From Phascolomyces articulosus (lineage: Eukaryota; Mucoromycota; Mucoromycetes; Mucorales; Lichtheimiaceae), in the NCBI GenBank assembly GCA_025677815.1, contig JAIXMP010000022.1, positions 248,001 to 312,000 on the forward strand: DNA of 64,000 bases. Reading direction: 5' to 3'. The notes beneath the pieces were generated by a model. That model was not told where the DNA came from and made no database searches. It saw only the letters and a program-made list of their open reading frames with translations. Within the stretch, counting starts at the first letter, position 1. Each line of letters starts with the position of its first letter. A program made the translations under genes and the position numbers. Positions 35,454 through 48,380 of this stretch are shown here, one piece after another.

Positions 35454-36581
35454 TGTTTTCTTTTAACTTTTCTCTCTTAACTTTTCCCTTGCTTAAAAGC
35501 GCAGGGTTTTCATTCGCTTTTTTCTCTTCATATCTGTCTCGAACAAAAAAGTACGACAAAGACGATGTGCTCAAATCAAACTTTTAAACGTATAAGGTAA
35601 TTCACCATTGTTTTTCTATTTTAATAAAGTTCAATCTCTTTGTTTCTCAGTTATCTTTTGGTATAGCAGTTTTATATAAAAGGTCGAATATAGATATCTT
35701 TGTATGCCATTTGCTTAAGTTTTACAATAGCTTGTAACCCAAAGGACTAGACTGATTACTTATTTGAAGAAATTTTATTATTTGCTATACTAATTACGTA
35801 CCACCATTGTTTTACTTGTCATCTATTACACTTTATTTTTTGTCCATACATTCTATTATTATCTTCCCTTAAGGACGTATGATGGATAAAATATATAAAA
35901 TGAATGAGAAAAGAAAAAACTTATTACCCAAAAGAGAAATTCATTGCTTAAACAAGCTTATAGTGTAGCATTTGTATTACCATGCGATAATAATAAGAAC
36001 AAGTTTAAAGTTATCACGAGCTTTTTCGGTCGGTAGAGATAACGAGATCAGACATCAAAAAATAAAAAAATGATATGGATCATAAAATTAAATAAATGTA
36101 ATATAAAATAATTGAAAAAACATAGAAAGAAAATATGGGTACATAGAGAGTGTAATATATATATATATGTGTTGTTGGCTTTATGGAGGGGAATATTTAT
36201 ATGTTGGATATATAGTAGATATAGATAAGAATAGAATATGGTATGATATGATATAATATAAATATATATGTTTGTAGCGTACAAAATAAAAGAAGGCATA
36301 TATAATACATATAACAAAAAAAGAATAAAAATAGGAGAGAAAAAAAAACAAAAATACGCATATGTAAAAAAGATATACAAAAAAGAAAAAAAATAGGAGA
36401 AGTTTACTTGTAGTACTAGTAAAAAAGAGAGAAAAAAAAAGCAAATGACATAACTTTCTCTAAACAAGAAGAAATGAAAATGGTATAATTATATAAAACA
36501 AAAAAAAGACGCATATATAGAAAAAAAGAGAACACTCATTCTATAAAGATGATCTATTGGATTTCATATATATATATATAT
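35454..36581. other. AT-rich spacer downstream of the RhoGAP gene
   Basis: Minus-strand open frames at 36048-36467 are F/Y/I/L-rich low-complexity sequence in the presumed 3' region of the RhoGAP gene. Nothing else is supported. Confidence 0.5.
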
Positions 36582-37952
36582 TTAACGCCAATGATGCAAA
36601 GAAGGTGGACGCATGGAAGAAACGGAAGCTAATCGTCGAAGAACTCTACGTGGACCAGCAGAAGCAGATGACCAACCTGTTTGATCTGAAGTAGGATGGG
36701 ATATCTTGGTTGTTGTAGAAGAAAATAATCCACGCCACCACTGATCCTGCTGCTGTTGTTGTTGTCGACGTCCTCCTTTTGTCACTGTAGGTTCCTCTTC
36801 TTCATCCTGATCATCATCATCATCATCATCATCACTAGGTTCTGATTCAAATTGATTCATAAAGATATTATAAGGTGGATAAACAGGTGAAGGTGTCGTT
36901 TCACGTTCCAAAAGTTCATGATGTTGTAAAAGAGTCTCCCGATGTTCCATCATCAAAGTCCATAAATAAGTCCATTTGGCATTGGTTTGAATCAATCCAT
37001 TCATTTCTTCACGTTTGGGTAATTTCACACCTCCTGCTCCTCCACCACGTCGACCCATCCCATGAGCACCGATCATAAATGGATGAGGAGAGGATGAAGG
37101 TAATAAATTAGGTAATGATTGTTCAAGACCTGTAGATACAGGAGCTAATACTACTGCTAAGGCTTCTGGATTCATCATGTTGATATCGACATGTTTTTGA
37201 ATTTCCGAGGTCAAGTGTAATATAAAGCAAAGTAAATGACGATGCAATAAAGGTAATGTACTGATCAAATTTAAAAGTTCTTTTACATCAAACGTCGTCG
37301 TCGTCGTTGTTGTTGAACTGGGTGAAGAAGCGGCACGTAAAAAGGCATTATGATAAGCATGAGGAATCACTGGATCGGGAAGACTTCGAAGATATTTTTT
37401 TACAACACCTGTAATGGCATGAATATCATAAGTGGAAAGATCGATAGAATTGCCCATGTCAAATTCTTGGCTTAACTGTCGAACATCCGAAGCTGCTCCT
37501 GATAAACGAAAAAGTCCTTCTACGCGTAATCCTATTCATGTGTGATTTTTTTAATTAATATTTCTTATCAACAGCATCCTAATTGGTTTCTTTTAAATAT
37601 ATATATATTTTACCTCGATGGATGATTTCCGTAAAACATTGTGCCACAGGATCGGGTACAGTATAACCATGACAAACCGTTGTCATGCCGCATTGAGCTG
37701 TACATCTCAGTGTTAAACCAAAGAGTCCTTATTATAATAGGTAAGAAGTGTGTCAATACATCCATCATGAAATAGGAATCCAAAGGGGAAGAGGAGAGAA
37801 TATATACCTTTTGATTCAGAAGACGCGTCTGTAGTTGAATGATTACTATGATGATGACCCTGATTCAATTTACCACGTAATAAAAAAGATAATGGATTAC
37901 GTTGACGTTTAGGTTTAAAATAATAATCGTCTTCAAGTAGAGATACAACCAT
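36582..37952 (-). CDS. RhoGAP domain protein
   Basis: Minus-strand exons 37952-37808, 37727-37614 and 37531-36582 give 402 residues. The RhoGAP domain covers about residues 50-240: GLFGLTL, the VPDPVAQCFTEIIHRG block, GLRVEGLFRLSG with the arginine finger at about Arg95, KKYLRSLPDPVIP, and an NMMNPEALAVVLAP segment. Such proteins switch off Rho/Cdc42-type GTPases. The C-terminal 120 residues are acidic (D8), Q-rich and basic. An alternative first exon (38160-38136, starting MPFNEASK) splices in phase to an acceptor at 37931 and gives 403 residues; its intron would be 205 bp. The sequence does not decide between the two. The gene is divergent from the elongase. Confidence 0.85.
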
Positions 37953-38160
37953 CGTCAATGAAAAATAATAAAAACAAAGAAAAAGCAATTAAAAAAAAGA
38001 AAGAAAGAAAGAAAAGAAAAGATTAAATATAAAAAAAAAAGCCTAATATGCCTCCCCTAAAAAGCAATGAACCAAAATCAGTATTGTTATTATTATTATT
38101 ATTATTATTTGTTATTGTTGCATATAAAGCGGTACCTTTTGATGCTTCATTGAACGGCAT

Positions 38161-38944
38161 GGCAAATAAAGTCGTTTTTGCACACTCACTCACGCATTGT
38201 GTGGTTATTGAGTTGAAATTTTAACAACCCAAAAAAAAATAAATTGAAAACAACTTTCTTTTTTTGGACATGCTTGATTTTCATTCGCCGGATAGAATGG
38301 CAGCATTTTTTTTTCTCGGGCAGTTTTTTTTATTACCATGCTTATTTGAATAAGCTGAATTAAGAAGCTCAGTACATGTGGATATGAAAGTAGTGGGTGG
38401 CGGGAATCCATCTATAGAAAGACGATCTTTTTTTTTTCTGTTTAATCCAAATAATTATCATGTTGAAGATTTATTATCATCAAAACCTATCATGTTTAAA
38501 AAAGTGATAAATACCCTCCCTCCCCCAATGAATTCTAAATGGTGTGGGGTAAGATAGAAATAATAAGAAAATAACGTGTTACAAACTTGATGGATAAAAG
38601 AGATTTTAGGTTAGTCTTGTTGTTTACAATCAATGGCTATTGCTTATGAAATTTAGAATAGAGTCGTGCAGTAACTGCTTCTTTTGCAGATGGGTAAAAA
38701 AGAAAAATGTGTGTAGTGTGAGAGAGAAGATGATCGGACTTTATCTTTTTTATTATTACAACCACAAGAAGAAGTTGGTTGGTTGGCGGTTAGTGGAAAA
38801 AATACTTTTTCCAAAGACCGAATTTGAGTTTTCTATACCTAAAAAAAGACAGTGAACATATCCACCAATATAAAATAAGGTCCCTCGATTTGCTCCTTTT
38901 TTTTTCGTCTTCTTTTCCCGTTTTCTTTTCTTCATATTAAAACG
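38161..38944. other. Shared divergent promoter region
   Basis: This lies between the RhoGAP gene (minus) and the elongase gene (plus). It has T-rich and CT-rich leaders near 38890-38935 before the elongase ATG and no coding signal. Confidence 0.45.
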
Positions 38945-39111
38945 ATGGATTTTGTCAAGCAACTTGACTTTTCACAAGAAACGCCATTCGGTTTGCGTTT
39001 ATATCCTTATTTTGAAAAGGCTTATCAAGCCGTGACAGGTCAAAATGCTTCTGATTTTATCTTTACACCTGGTGTCACACCTTTCTCAACTGTCAACGAA
39101 GGTAACCATAG

Positions 39112-39145
<34 letters not shown>

Positions 39146-40281
39146 GTCAAATGATAACAACTTTACGACCATCTTCATCTTCATCTGAAATAATAATAAA
39201 ATAATAATATACTCATCTTGGAACTCCATCTTTTAATTTTTTTTTTTTTTTGTAGTTGTTGCCACTTGCATCACTTATTTCATTGTCATCTTTGGTGGTC
39301 GGTACCTTATGACCAACTTGCCAGCACAACGATTCCAATATTTGTTTCAACTTCATAACTTGTTGTTGACTTTGGTTTCGGGTGCTCTTTTGGCTTTGAT
39401 GGTGGAACAATTATTCCCTATTGTTTATAACCATGGTGTATTGTATGCTGTTTGTAATCAAGATGCTTGGACTCAACAACTCGAATTACTTTATTATCTT
39501 AACTATCTTGTCAAGTATTGGGAATTGGCTGATACCGTGTTTTTGGTTGTCAAGAAGAAGAAATTGGGTAGGTTTTTTTTTTGGGAATATTTATGATTTG
39601 AAAAGTGGGAGTTTTTTTTTCGTGATGAGACGTGTAAGGGGGTCCAAAAAGGGCGGTTGATGTTGGATCATTTGTTGGCGCGTATTTATTTGTTGGGTTA
39701 CTAAAAAACTTTTATTTACTTATTTATAATAATAGAATTCTTACACTATTATCATCACAGTTTAACCATGGTTCTTTGCTTTACTCAATTGGGTGGTAGG
39801 ACTTCTGTGGTAAGTTTAAATAATGGAGAAAGAGAGAGGGGTGATACAGAATGTTAATTAGGCGCGTATTTGATATATGTGCTGATCCCGATCGATTCGG
39901 TTTCATTTTATAATAATTTAGTCCTGGGTTCCTATTACCCTTAACTTGACCGTTCACGTGTTGATGTATTATTACTACTTCCGCACTGCTGCTGGTGCCA
40001 AGATTTGGTGGAAGCGTTATTTGACAACCATGCAAATCACTCAATTCATTATTGATTTGTTTGCTGTCTATTTCTGTACTTATACTTACTTTGCTTATAC
40101 TTACTGGCCCCATCTTCCCAACATGGGCTCTTGTGCTGGTACTGAAACTTCTGCCTTGTTTGGTTGTGCTCTTTTGAGTTCTTACTTGTTGTTGTTCATC
40201 AACTTTTATCGTATGACTTATAATGCAAAGAAGGCTGCTGCCAAACAAAATGGTGAAAAGCCAAAGAGCAAGAAGATTTAA
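38945..40281 (+). CDS. ELO-family fatty acid elongase (3-ketoacyl-CoA synthase)
   Basis: Four exons (38945-39101, 39256-39567, 39736-39809, 39922-40281) give 300 residues, the usual ELO length. The histidine box HYYHH (His160, His163, His164) follows the typical YWELADTVFLVVKKK segment, and multiple hydrophobic helices span the protein. The C-terminus is lysine-rich (KPKSKKI), compatible with ER retention. ELO enzymes condense malonyl-CoA with acyl-CoA in the ER membrane, the first step of chain elongation for membrane lipids and sphingolipids. The box and preceding segment look like the fungal Elo1/2/3 group; substrate chain length cannot be told. Intron 1 holds an (AT)n repeat (about 39114-39142). 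Confidence 0.93.
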
Positions 40282-40599
40282 ATCTTCTTTATTATTTTTT
40301 TCTTACTATAGTATATTTAATACCATACCTCTTCTTTTTTACATTACATCTTTCTTAATCCATATATACATTTCTTTATATTTACAACTTCATCTTTATA
40401 CACTTCACACACAATAACCTTGATTTAATAATACTCTCTCTCTCTCTCTCTTTCTATTTGGTTTTACTTTTATACATCTTTATCTTCTTAAAATTTATAT
40501 ATATAACATGTAATGCCATTTTTCTTGCCTTTGTATTAAAAAAAAGCATCTTTTTTTATAAAAAAAAAAAAAAAAGAAAAACAATATATTTTATTATTA
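40282..40599. other. Convergent 3' region
   Basis: This lies between the elongase stop and the PC-esterase-like stop. It is T/C-rich, with a CT run near 40435-40450 and an A15 tract (40561-40575). No gene is seen. Confidence 0.5.
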
Positions 40600-41987
40600 T
40601 TATTCTAATGCAAGTAATACATTGTACAAAATGTGTGCCCAAGTATCTAATGGACCAGGTATACAATAACGTAAACAATCTTGACCTCCTACATGTCCAT
40701 CAGGTCTTTGATCCGTCACAGCAGCCAAATCCACAAAGACACCTCCCGCTGCTTCCACAATTTCTCTTGCCATGGCATTCCTTCGACGTAATTCACTCCA
40801 TCCATAAGGTAACTTGACCAATTCATCTTCTGTCAAAGGAGTTGTGAAAGGCCCTGTGGCATCATTACAATAAGGATGACCAATGGATGAAGAACGATAA
40901 ATAATCAACATATCAGGTCTTGCTTGACGAATGGTACGCATAGTTTGTACCAATTCTTGAATAAATGTTTCATCATCTTCCACAATAGGAGCTCGATTCA
41001 ATATCAAGACAGAATAAGCTTTTAACATGGTCTTGGTAGTAAATGGCCATTGAACAATATCTACGGAAGGATGACCATTAGCTTTATCAATGCGTCGAAT
41101 AGTGGATAAAACATCGTTACGCAAATATCGCATACGAGCCTCTGGTTCTCCACAGAGTGTATGATCTATAATTATATTATTATTATTATTATCATTATTA
41201 TTATAATTAATTAGCTTATTTATTCACTTGTCAATGGATAAATATAACCTTTATTTTTCGTCCTACCCGCCATTCTTTATATATACTACATATTAATATA
41301 TATACCTTTGCAATTGAGTTCACCAAAACATACAGTAGGTCCATCTCGCATAACATCTAATAATACATCATGTAACTGATACTGAACAAGGTCTCCTACT
41401 AATAAAACATGTCGTCCATTTAAAGCTTGACACCAACGAGTAGGGTCCACATATTGCATCGGAGGACACATTGAGACACCTTCCTCTTTGAGTTGCCAAT
41501 GATAATTCAATCGGTCTTGACTACGACATTTTCCATAGAGTGGGTCTTGAAAATGTTTTGGAACATGATATCCTTCCCCCGGTAACCATTGGCCATTTGT
41601 CCAGCAATCGACCTTGGCTCGTAAAGTAACGGCATCTTGAATACTTCCACGTATTTCTTTGACAGGTCCCAAGACAGCTTCAGCAACTTGTTTGGCACGA
41701 TGCACAGACCGTTCTTGTAATGCCATTCTTTCTGTAGGACTCAGATGGGTTGTAACATATTTATTCTTTCGTAATGTAGGTTGAGGATGTGGGGATCGAT
41801 ACCATGGTAGATCCAATTGAGTGATTTTTTCATCAGTGATAATAGATTCATCTTGAACAGCCACGTCCTGTGGCGTTCGAGGTGGCGGTGCGGAGGTTCT
41901 TAAACGAAAGTGAGTAAGACATTGATAAACAAGTGTTGCAACAGCAAGATAGATTAAAAACCTAATACGACGCCATGGTAATGCCAT
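40600..41987 (-). CDS. PC-esterase-like (SGNH superfamily) membrane protein, catalytic residues substituted
   Basis: Two minus-strand exons (41987-41306, 41165-40600) with a 140-bp intron give 415 residues. A short basic N-terminus and one hydrophobic segment (about residues 9-25) suggest a type II Golgi membrane protein. The fold matches the PC-Esterase/TBL-like group: a cysteine-rich CWTNGQW start, the GDS block position, and the C-terminal DCxxxCxPG..DTW block. Those enzymes O-acylate glycans. Here the GDS serine is leucine (GDL, residue 200) and the DCLH histidine is arginine (DCLR, residue 393), so the normal Ser-His chemistry is absent. The reading frame is intact with no stop or frameshift. 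Most likely it is a pseudoenzyme or a divergent subfamily. Confidence 0.75.
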
Positions 41988-42128
41988 TCGGGTCAGAATA
42001 ATAAAAGAAAAGTAAAGGGCTGAGCTAAAAGATTACAGAGAGAGAAAAACAAAAAAAAAAGGGATCAACAACAAAAAAAGGGCATTAAACCAAAGATTAC
42101 TATATTTACTATTTTTGGTACAAAAAAA

Positions 42129-44222
42129 TTAAAATAGGCAAAAATCTTCTAATCTACGTTCTTGTATTAGAACATGTTGCTGCTGATGATTTACCCGACT
42201 TGATGGACGATAATGCGAATATCTACTACTATGATTTGGATTATTTGGCCAAATATTATCAAATGGATCCTGTCCCAAAGCAGGTGTGATAGGTCCTGTT
42301 TCTTCACTTGATGTAGAACTCGTTTGTTGTCTTGAATTATTTCTTCGGCTATATAAATCCACAAGATCAATTTCATCGGATGGATAATGTTGATGATGGG
42401 GTCGACGTGATGTGGTTGTACTACTACTGATACTACTACGCATGGTGGCTACACTCGGTCGTCTTTGATGATCCCATCCATCTGATTCTGTTTCCAATTC
42501 TTCTTGTAACACACTAGCATCATAATCAGGTAATTCTTCTGTTCCTCGAGTAATACTTTGATAACTAGGTAATGCATCTTCTTCTGTTTCCGTGACAGAT
42601 ACATTTTGGGTAACATGAATAGGTAAACCAATACAGATAGGTGCAATAGTGTTTTGTTGATTGGTATTATTATTACTCTTCTTTTTAATATCGTATTTGT
42701 TGTAATATGGGTTATTATTAATGTTTGTGCTGGCAATAGCTGGATGGATGATTAAACGGATATAATGTCTGATTTCCAGAAATGGTGAATCCAATGAAAA
42801 TGAAAATGTATCTTTGGAAATCGTTGTAGAAGGTGCATAAAATTGAGCTGTATCGATTATACATGTAGATGAACGTTGCGGTTCTTTGTTGGCGTAATGA
42901 CGATTTCGAGTATAAGGTAAAGATTTGACTCGATGAGAAGTTGTATTGGTATCTTTAGTAAATGATGATGATGATGATGATGATGTAATGTTGGTGGTAT
43001 CAGATGGCGTTGTAACCAAATGATTCTTCTTTTGTGAAATTGGAAATGAAAATGCAATAGCTGTTTCTAATGGTGGATGGAGGTAGGTAGAAGGTTCCTT
43101 ATTCGTCATGGTCAAATGTCGCTTGGTTAATCGATCACTAAAGGCCATGGGTGATTCTGTCAATAATACCATGGCAGGATTTTCCTCACTAAAGATGATG
43201 ATGTGCCAAAAGGGGGAAAAAATGAGAAAATGAAGTTGTCTTTTTTTATTTATTTCTGTTTTTATGACATGTTGTATGATTTATCTTATTACCTGATTTC
43301 GTAGTGATAAAAGCTTTGTTGTACAACATCCACTTCAATCTTGGAAATACCTGTGATACGATAGGATGGAGAAGTAGAAGAAGATGTGGATGAAGAAGAG
43401 ACGGAGTCATCATCCGCAGGATTGTTCTCTTTTTGTAAGAGTCGTATGACACCATCAAACTCAAGAAACCCTTGATCAAGGGATACCCATTTAGGCACCA
43501 TGAATTCCCAAAGGAAATGATAATCATCACGTTGTGCAGAGCCACGCATAGGGATGCGTGGACAGATATAACCAGTGACTTGACCTGAAGCAACATCTTG
43601 TGGCATCAATGTTTTTTCAAGAATGATTTCCTTTTCTGCTCGAAATGGTTTTTTGTGTAATTTACTATTGCTCGGAATGATTTTGGCAATTACTACATAA
43701 CGTATATCCACAAATTTGGATTTGAAGGTGGGGTATAAATGACCAGGTATTGTTATTTCAAACCCTATTTATATATATATGTTAGTGATTTTGGGGCTTT
43801 TTTTTCTCTTTGCGTTTTGATATATCTATATATATAACAAGCAAAAAATCATCTTTTTTATAAGATATACCTAGTTCTGTCACTCCACTGGGTAAAGTTG
43901 CGTCTTGAAGTAAAATACTTTTCGATTTTCGAAATGTTTTATGAGCATTCATACGTTCCGCCAAGATGGAATGGTACGATTTTAAAGGATCACGCCATGT
44001 TAATTCTGTTTGACCGAGAAATTTGATTTCAATATGATTGACTTTGGTAGGATGAGATGCAACAATACGTAATTTGCCTCGTAGTTTTTGTCGTCGTGGA
44101 TGACTTGCTTTAGAAAGTGTCAATAAAGAATCGTCTTTGGTTTGTCGACTCGAGGGTCTTGCTGCATAAAATTGAACACTCTCTGGAAAAAAGAGGTCGA
44201 GTGCAATAATACTGGCGTTCAT
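42129..44222 (-). CDS. Arrestin-related trafficking adaptor with LPxY motifs
   Basis: Minus-strand exons 44222-43871, 43764-43293 and 43188-42129 give 627 residues. The N-terminal arrestin fold shows KLRIVASHPTKVNHIEIKF and TELTWRDP; the C-terminal arrestin half has GFEITIPGHLYP and a VDIRYVV strand and then ALPSYQS. Alpha-arrestins recruit Rsp5/Nedd4 ubiquitin ligases to plasma-membrane transporters for endocytosis. Two LPxY motifs (LPSY at about 481-484, LPDY at about 494-497) sit in the tail; no PPxY was seen. Low-complexity S, N and T-rich inserts follow the core. Introns are 106 and 104 bp. Confidence 0.88.
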
Positions 44223-46111
44223 GATTTATTTTCTTACGGATATATATATATATATATGATTGGGTTGAATACTAATAGTGATGATATAATCGCATTGAAT
44301 CAGTTGAAAGAAATAATAAAAATAAAAAAAGAACACGTCTATAATATTCTTGTTATGTATTACAAAACGAAATGAAAAAGAGAGAAAGAAAGAAAAGAGA
44401 AAAATGGGGCGAAGGATAACTTCTACTACTAGTACTATATTACATATGAGTACGAAAGAAAACGAGAAAGTATGAAATCCTAACTATTAACAGATCATTT
44501 ACATTTTAGAGACATTGTGGAACATACATCTAACAAGCGGAGCCGGCTCGTGGGGTGCAGTGTTTTGTATATTAGCTCTCTTTACAGGAACGAAAAAAAA
44601 GCCCACGCGAGAAAAAGAGAGTGCAAGTTGCTGGGATAATCATAATCATAATATTTACTGCTTACTCCTCTCTCTCTCTCTCTATAATAGCGATGAAGGG
44701 GATGAATGATTAAAATTCATATATATTTATACACTTTTGTCGATCATTTTTTTTTCTTAAGAGGAGATGAACTTTAGCTCAGATTTAAACCCTCACTCTT
44801 ACAAGCATACAGATTTATCTATACTCACTACAACAACCTATATTTCATTGAGAAAGCTATATTGATCATTCCTTGTAACCTACAAGATATAATAGATTTA
44901 CGTTTTATAATAATAAAATAATATCTTAAAAGTATATAAAATATTTGTGAAAATCTTAATTTGTTTTTTTTAGATCAGTCCTACAACATCATCATCACCA
45001 TCAAGTGTTGTTATATTAACTTTGTGTGACATAATCTCACATTGGGTCTATCCAATGAAGCCATAGTCTAATGTAATAGCTTAATAGAAGGAAAATGTGT
45101 AATACTATTACAGCGATGAGAACAATTTATTAACATGGTATAACCTGAAAAAGCCTCAGCTCATTATTTCATCATCATCTTTTTTCCTTTATTTATAAAA
45201 TTGAATATATCAGGAAAGAATCCCGTCCATAGATGGAATAATCACCGTTTTGGTATTGATATAATTTATGTGAATTCTATTATAATAATATATCTTATTT
45301 AATTTTTTTTATTAAAGAACTAAAAAAAAACGATGCTGTTCACTTTTTCTGGACAATCCTATTTAAATAAATAGAAGCTGATATACTAATACTGGTAAAC
45401 TTCTTGGCTGGAGAATAACAATATAACAATATAACCTTTATAAAAAAAAACTGTCAAACGTATTGCAGTGTTTATCGGAATATCAAGTCAGAAAAATAAA
45501 CCCGACTTGGCGGTAGGTGGTACTACATATCTTGTAATAAAATATATTAACGTACTACCCTACCCAACAAAAAATTTAAGTGATGTTGTTGACAAAAAAA
45601 TTTCTTTCCCCCCCACACAAATCTCTTCAAAAAAAAAAGAAAAAAAGGAGCCTCTTTCATCCATATTTATACAATAAGTATGAAATTATTACATGTGAAA
45701 TTCCTTATCTATTATACTTTTTGAAACTACTTTTGGGAACCATATACTATTGCAAGGTCTCCAGAATTAGCTAGGATTCCAAATAAAGTGAAGAAATAAC
45801 GAGTATAGTGTTAATTTTTTACCATCCAAGAAAAAATCCTACTCTTTGATGTTGAATGGGTAAGAGTGGTTATCATATACCATCATCTTATGAATATGAC
45901 ATTTAATATGAATGGCGTTAAAAAATGTATTATGAATGCTATTATAAAAATGCTAAGCGGTATGCTTTGATACATCTTTATTAACCTAACATCTAAGGAA
46001 TTATACAGGTATATAAAATTCCCTTTAATATTATTATGCAGTAGTTGATAGTAAGACAAAGGTATATAAAATGAAATAATAGAATATCTTTACTAAACTG
46101 TCACCCGATTG
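44223..46111. other. AT-rich spacer
   Basis: No supported gene. An open frame at 44515-44709 (plus) contains a GC-richer stretch around an AGCCGGCT palindrome (44540-44547) but is not recognised. A 69-codon ORF at 45468 is K/S-rich. Confidence 0.45.
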
Positions 46112-48380
46112 TCACCATACTGGACGAAGTGATGCTTGAATTCCCTTCTTACGCAAGTATTCTTTTGTCTCTCGAGAGATTACAAGTGTTGTACGAAATT
46201 CCTGTAAGCTTTTGCTCTCACCAAGAGGATGAATCATATCATCATCCAGCTGGATCCTACAAAGGTGTAACTCGTTTAAACAAGGAAGGCGTGCTAGTAA
46301 TTGCATAAATTGAACCAAAGGGTGATTTAGATGCGGCTCTCTCCATAGGAATTGGATACTGACTATCTTGAGTGTTTGGATACGAGCCAGACATTCCAAC
46401 AATGTATTGGTGAGTCCTTTACAATTGATTATTTTCAATTCAGTCAACGATGGGAAAAAATTTCTTGCCACTACTGCTCTTTGTCGACACAAGTTCGTTT
46501 GAATAGGAACACCTGAATGATCCAATTGGAGATATTCCAAGTACTGTAATCTTGCTATCCCATCCATCATGTCATTCGGTATACCTTCTTCGTCATCGAA
46601 TTCTGATAATGCCAAATGGGATAATTTTGGACTTTGATGTATCAAATGGGTAACAGCCTCATATTCAATACCTATATAATACGGATTGTCTGGTACTAGC
46701 TGTCTAATACTTAATGTCTTCAAAGCCGTCATGATAGAATTTAAGGTGGATAGGACTTTCCAGCGACCAGTATTTTGTTGCCAGGAGGATATTGTGATGC
46801 GTGGAGAAAGAACCAAAGTTCGTAATGAGTCACGATTCTTTTCAAGTAACCGTAATATTACCGATCCATCAGCTGGGAAGATCCCACAGAGCACTAAATA
46901 GTTGAGACATCCACCACAACAAGTAGATGATCCGTTACTCTCGACTGTATCTTGTTCTTCCTCTTCTTGACAACCGAAAAAACCATCCTCGACATTATAC
47001 TTATCATCAAATCGTGACATATTCAAACAAAGTTTTTTGATTTTTGGACAATGTAGTTCAATGGTCTGTAACAGGACATAAGCATCACATCCGTTAAAAT
47101 TGATATATTCAAGTGCTGGGGAATGACGGATGAGTGCGTTGAGTTCTTTGGTAACCAAAAAGTCCGTTTCATCGGTGATATCTTCAAAATACAATACAAT
47201 CCTTGTTAACTTTGTAATCTGAGAAAGAGACGATAGCCCCAAGAACCATGGATGGCGCATTTCAGTTCTTTCAATTATTTGAATGACGGATAAGTTTTGA
47301 CAGGTTGACACTATAAATGCCAGTGAAGCCATTTGTTCTATCCCGGTACCTTGACAAGATAAATTTGTCAATGTATTTCCAATATTTGAGAATATGTTTG
47401 GAATCCTCCTGTCTATGTTATCCGTTTTTTTTTTCAAGAAACAACATTCAATGGAGATTAGTTTTTATATATAAATGCTGCATGATACGCATTGTTACTG
47501 AATAATTTATATGTAAGGGTGAAAAAATAGTTTGATAGTAAGATACATTACATGGAAATAATCCTTGAGTGTGAATCTCCAATGATTGAAGACAAGAAAA
47601 CTCATGAGTTTGAATAAATGTTAATTGTTTCTTGAGAAAGTCTTCTGCACCCGTAAGAAGGAATTTTTGAATATTTGGATAGATCATTGGTAATAGCTTG
47701 AGAGTACATGGGTCATTATCATTATCTACTACTGAAAAATTTCTCCAACAAGGATGGTTCTGTATTATTATTTGATACCAACGACGTGATACCCATATGC
47801 ATTCATACAGATCCTTCAAGGATAACTGATCCATAATGCTACTAACTATTTCGTGGGGGCATGAAGTTAGAAAATCGATACGTCGTTCTAATTGTAATTG
47901 TGCATTCTCGAATTGCTGCTTCAATCTAAGATACTGGTTATCTTGATGCGATACATGAGAAAGACCCTTTTCTAGTATCTGAATGGCATGCTCATGGTAT
48001 CCTAGAGCGGTATACAATAATCCAGTTCGACGATAACCTGCAGAGTAGTTGGGTGCAATATCAATCATCATTAACGCGTCTTCAAGTTCTTTAACTCTGT
48101 TCCCAATTTCTGCCCAAGCACTCGCGCGAATCTCGAGCATGTTAATGAATTGATTGCGCAGTAATTGAATAGCTGTCGAAGAATGTTCAATGGCCTTATC
48201 AAATGAAGTACTGTCAAGTGCATTCGCTGCTGCGGCCGCAGTTATTGAAAATTCATTCCACCCGTCATTGGTGGTAGTTGAATCAATAAAAGTCATTGTG
48301 TTCCTGTCATCATTGTTTAAATGACACTTCGATGGAGATTCGAGCTGTTGTTCTTGTTTTCGTTTTCCAGGTATTGTCAT
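46112..48380 (-). CDS. TPR-F-box-LRR protein (Pof3/Dia2-like architecture)
   Basis: Two minus-strand exons (48380-47552, 47412-46112) with a 139-bp intron that has an ACTAAT branch-like site give 709 residues. TPR-like helices cover about residues 40-160 (ALDSTSFDKAIEHSSTAIQL and a following GYHEHAIQILEKGL repeat), an F-box covers about 168-215 (SCPHEIVSSIMDQLSLKDLY, then WVSRRWYQ), and leucine-rich repeats fill the rest. The TPR-F-box-LRR order matches S. pombe Pof3 and yeast Dia2, substrate receptors of SCF ubiquitin ligases linked to replication-fork and centromere control. Whether this copy is the orthologue or one member of an expanded family cannot be told. Confidence 0.85.

Noticed and set aside
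36048..36467. 139-codon F/Y-rich minus-strand ORF
   Set aside because: Composition is what AT-rich DNA gives by chance, and it lies in the 3' region of the RhoGAP gene.
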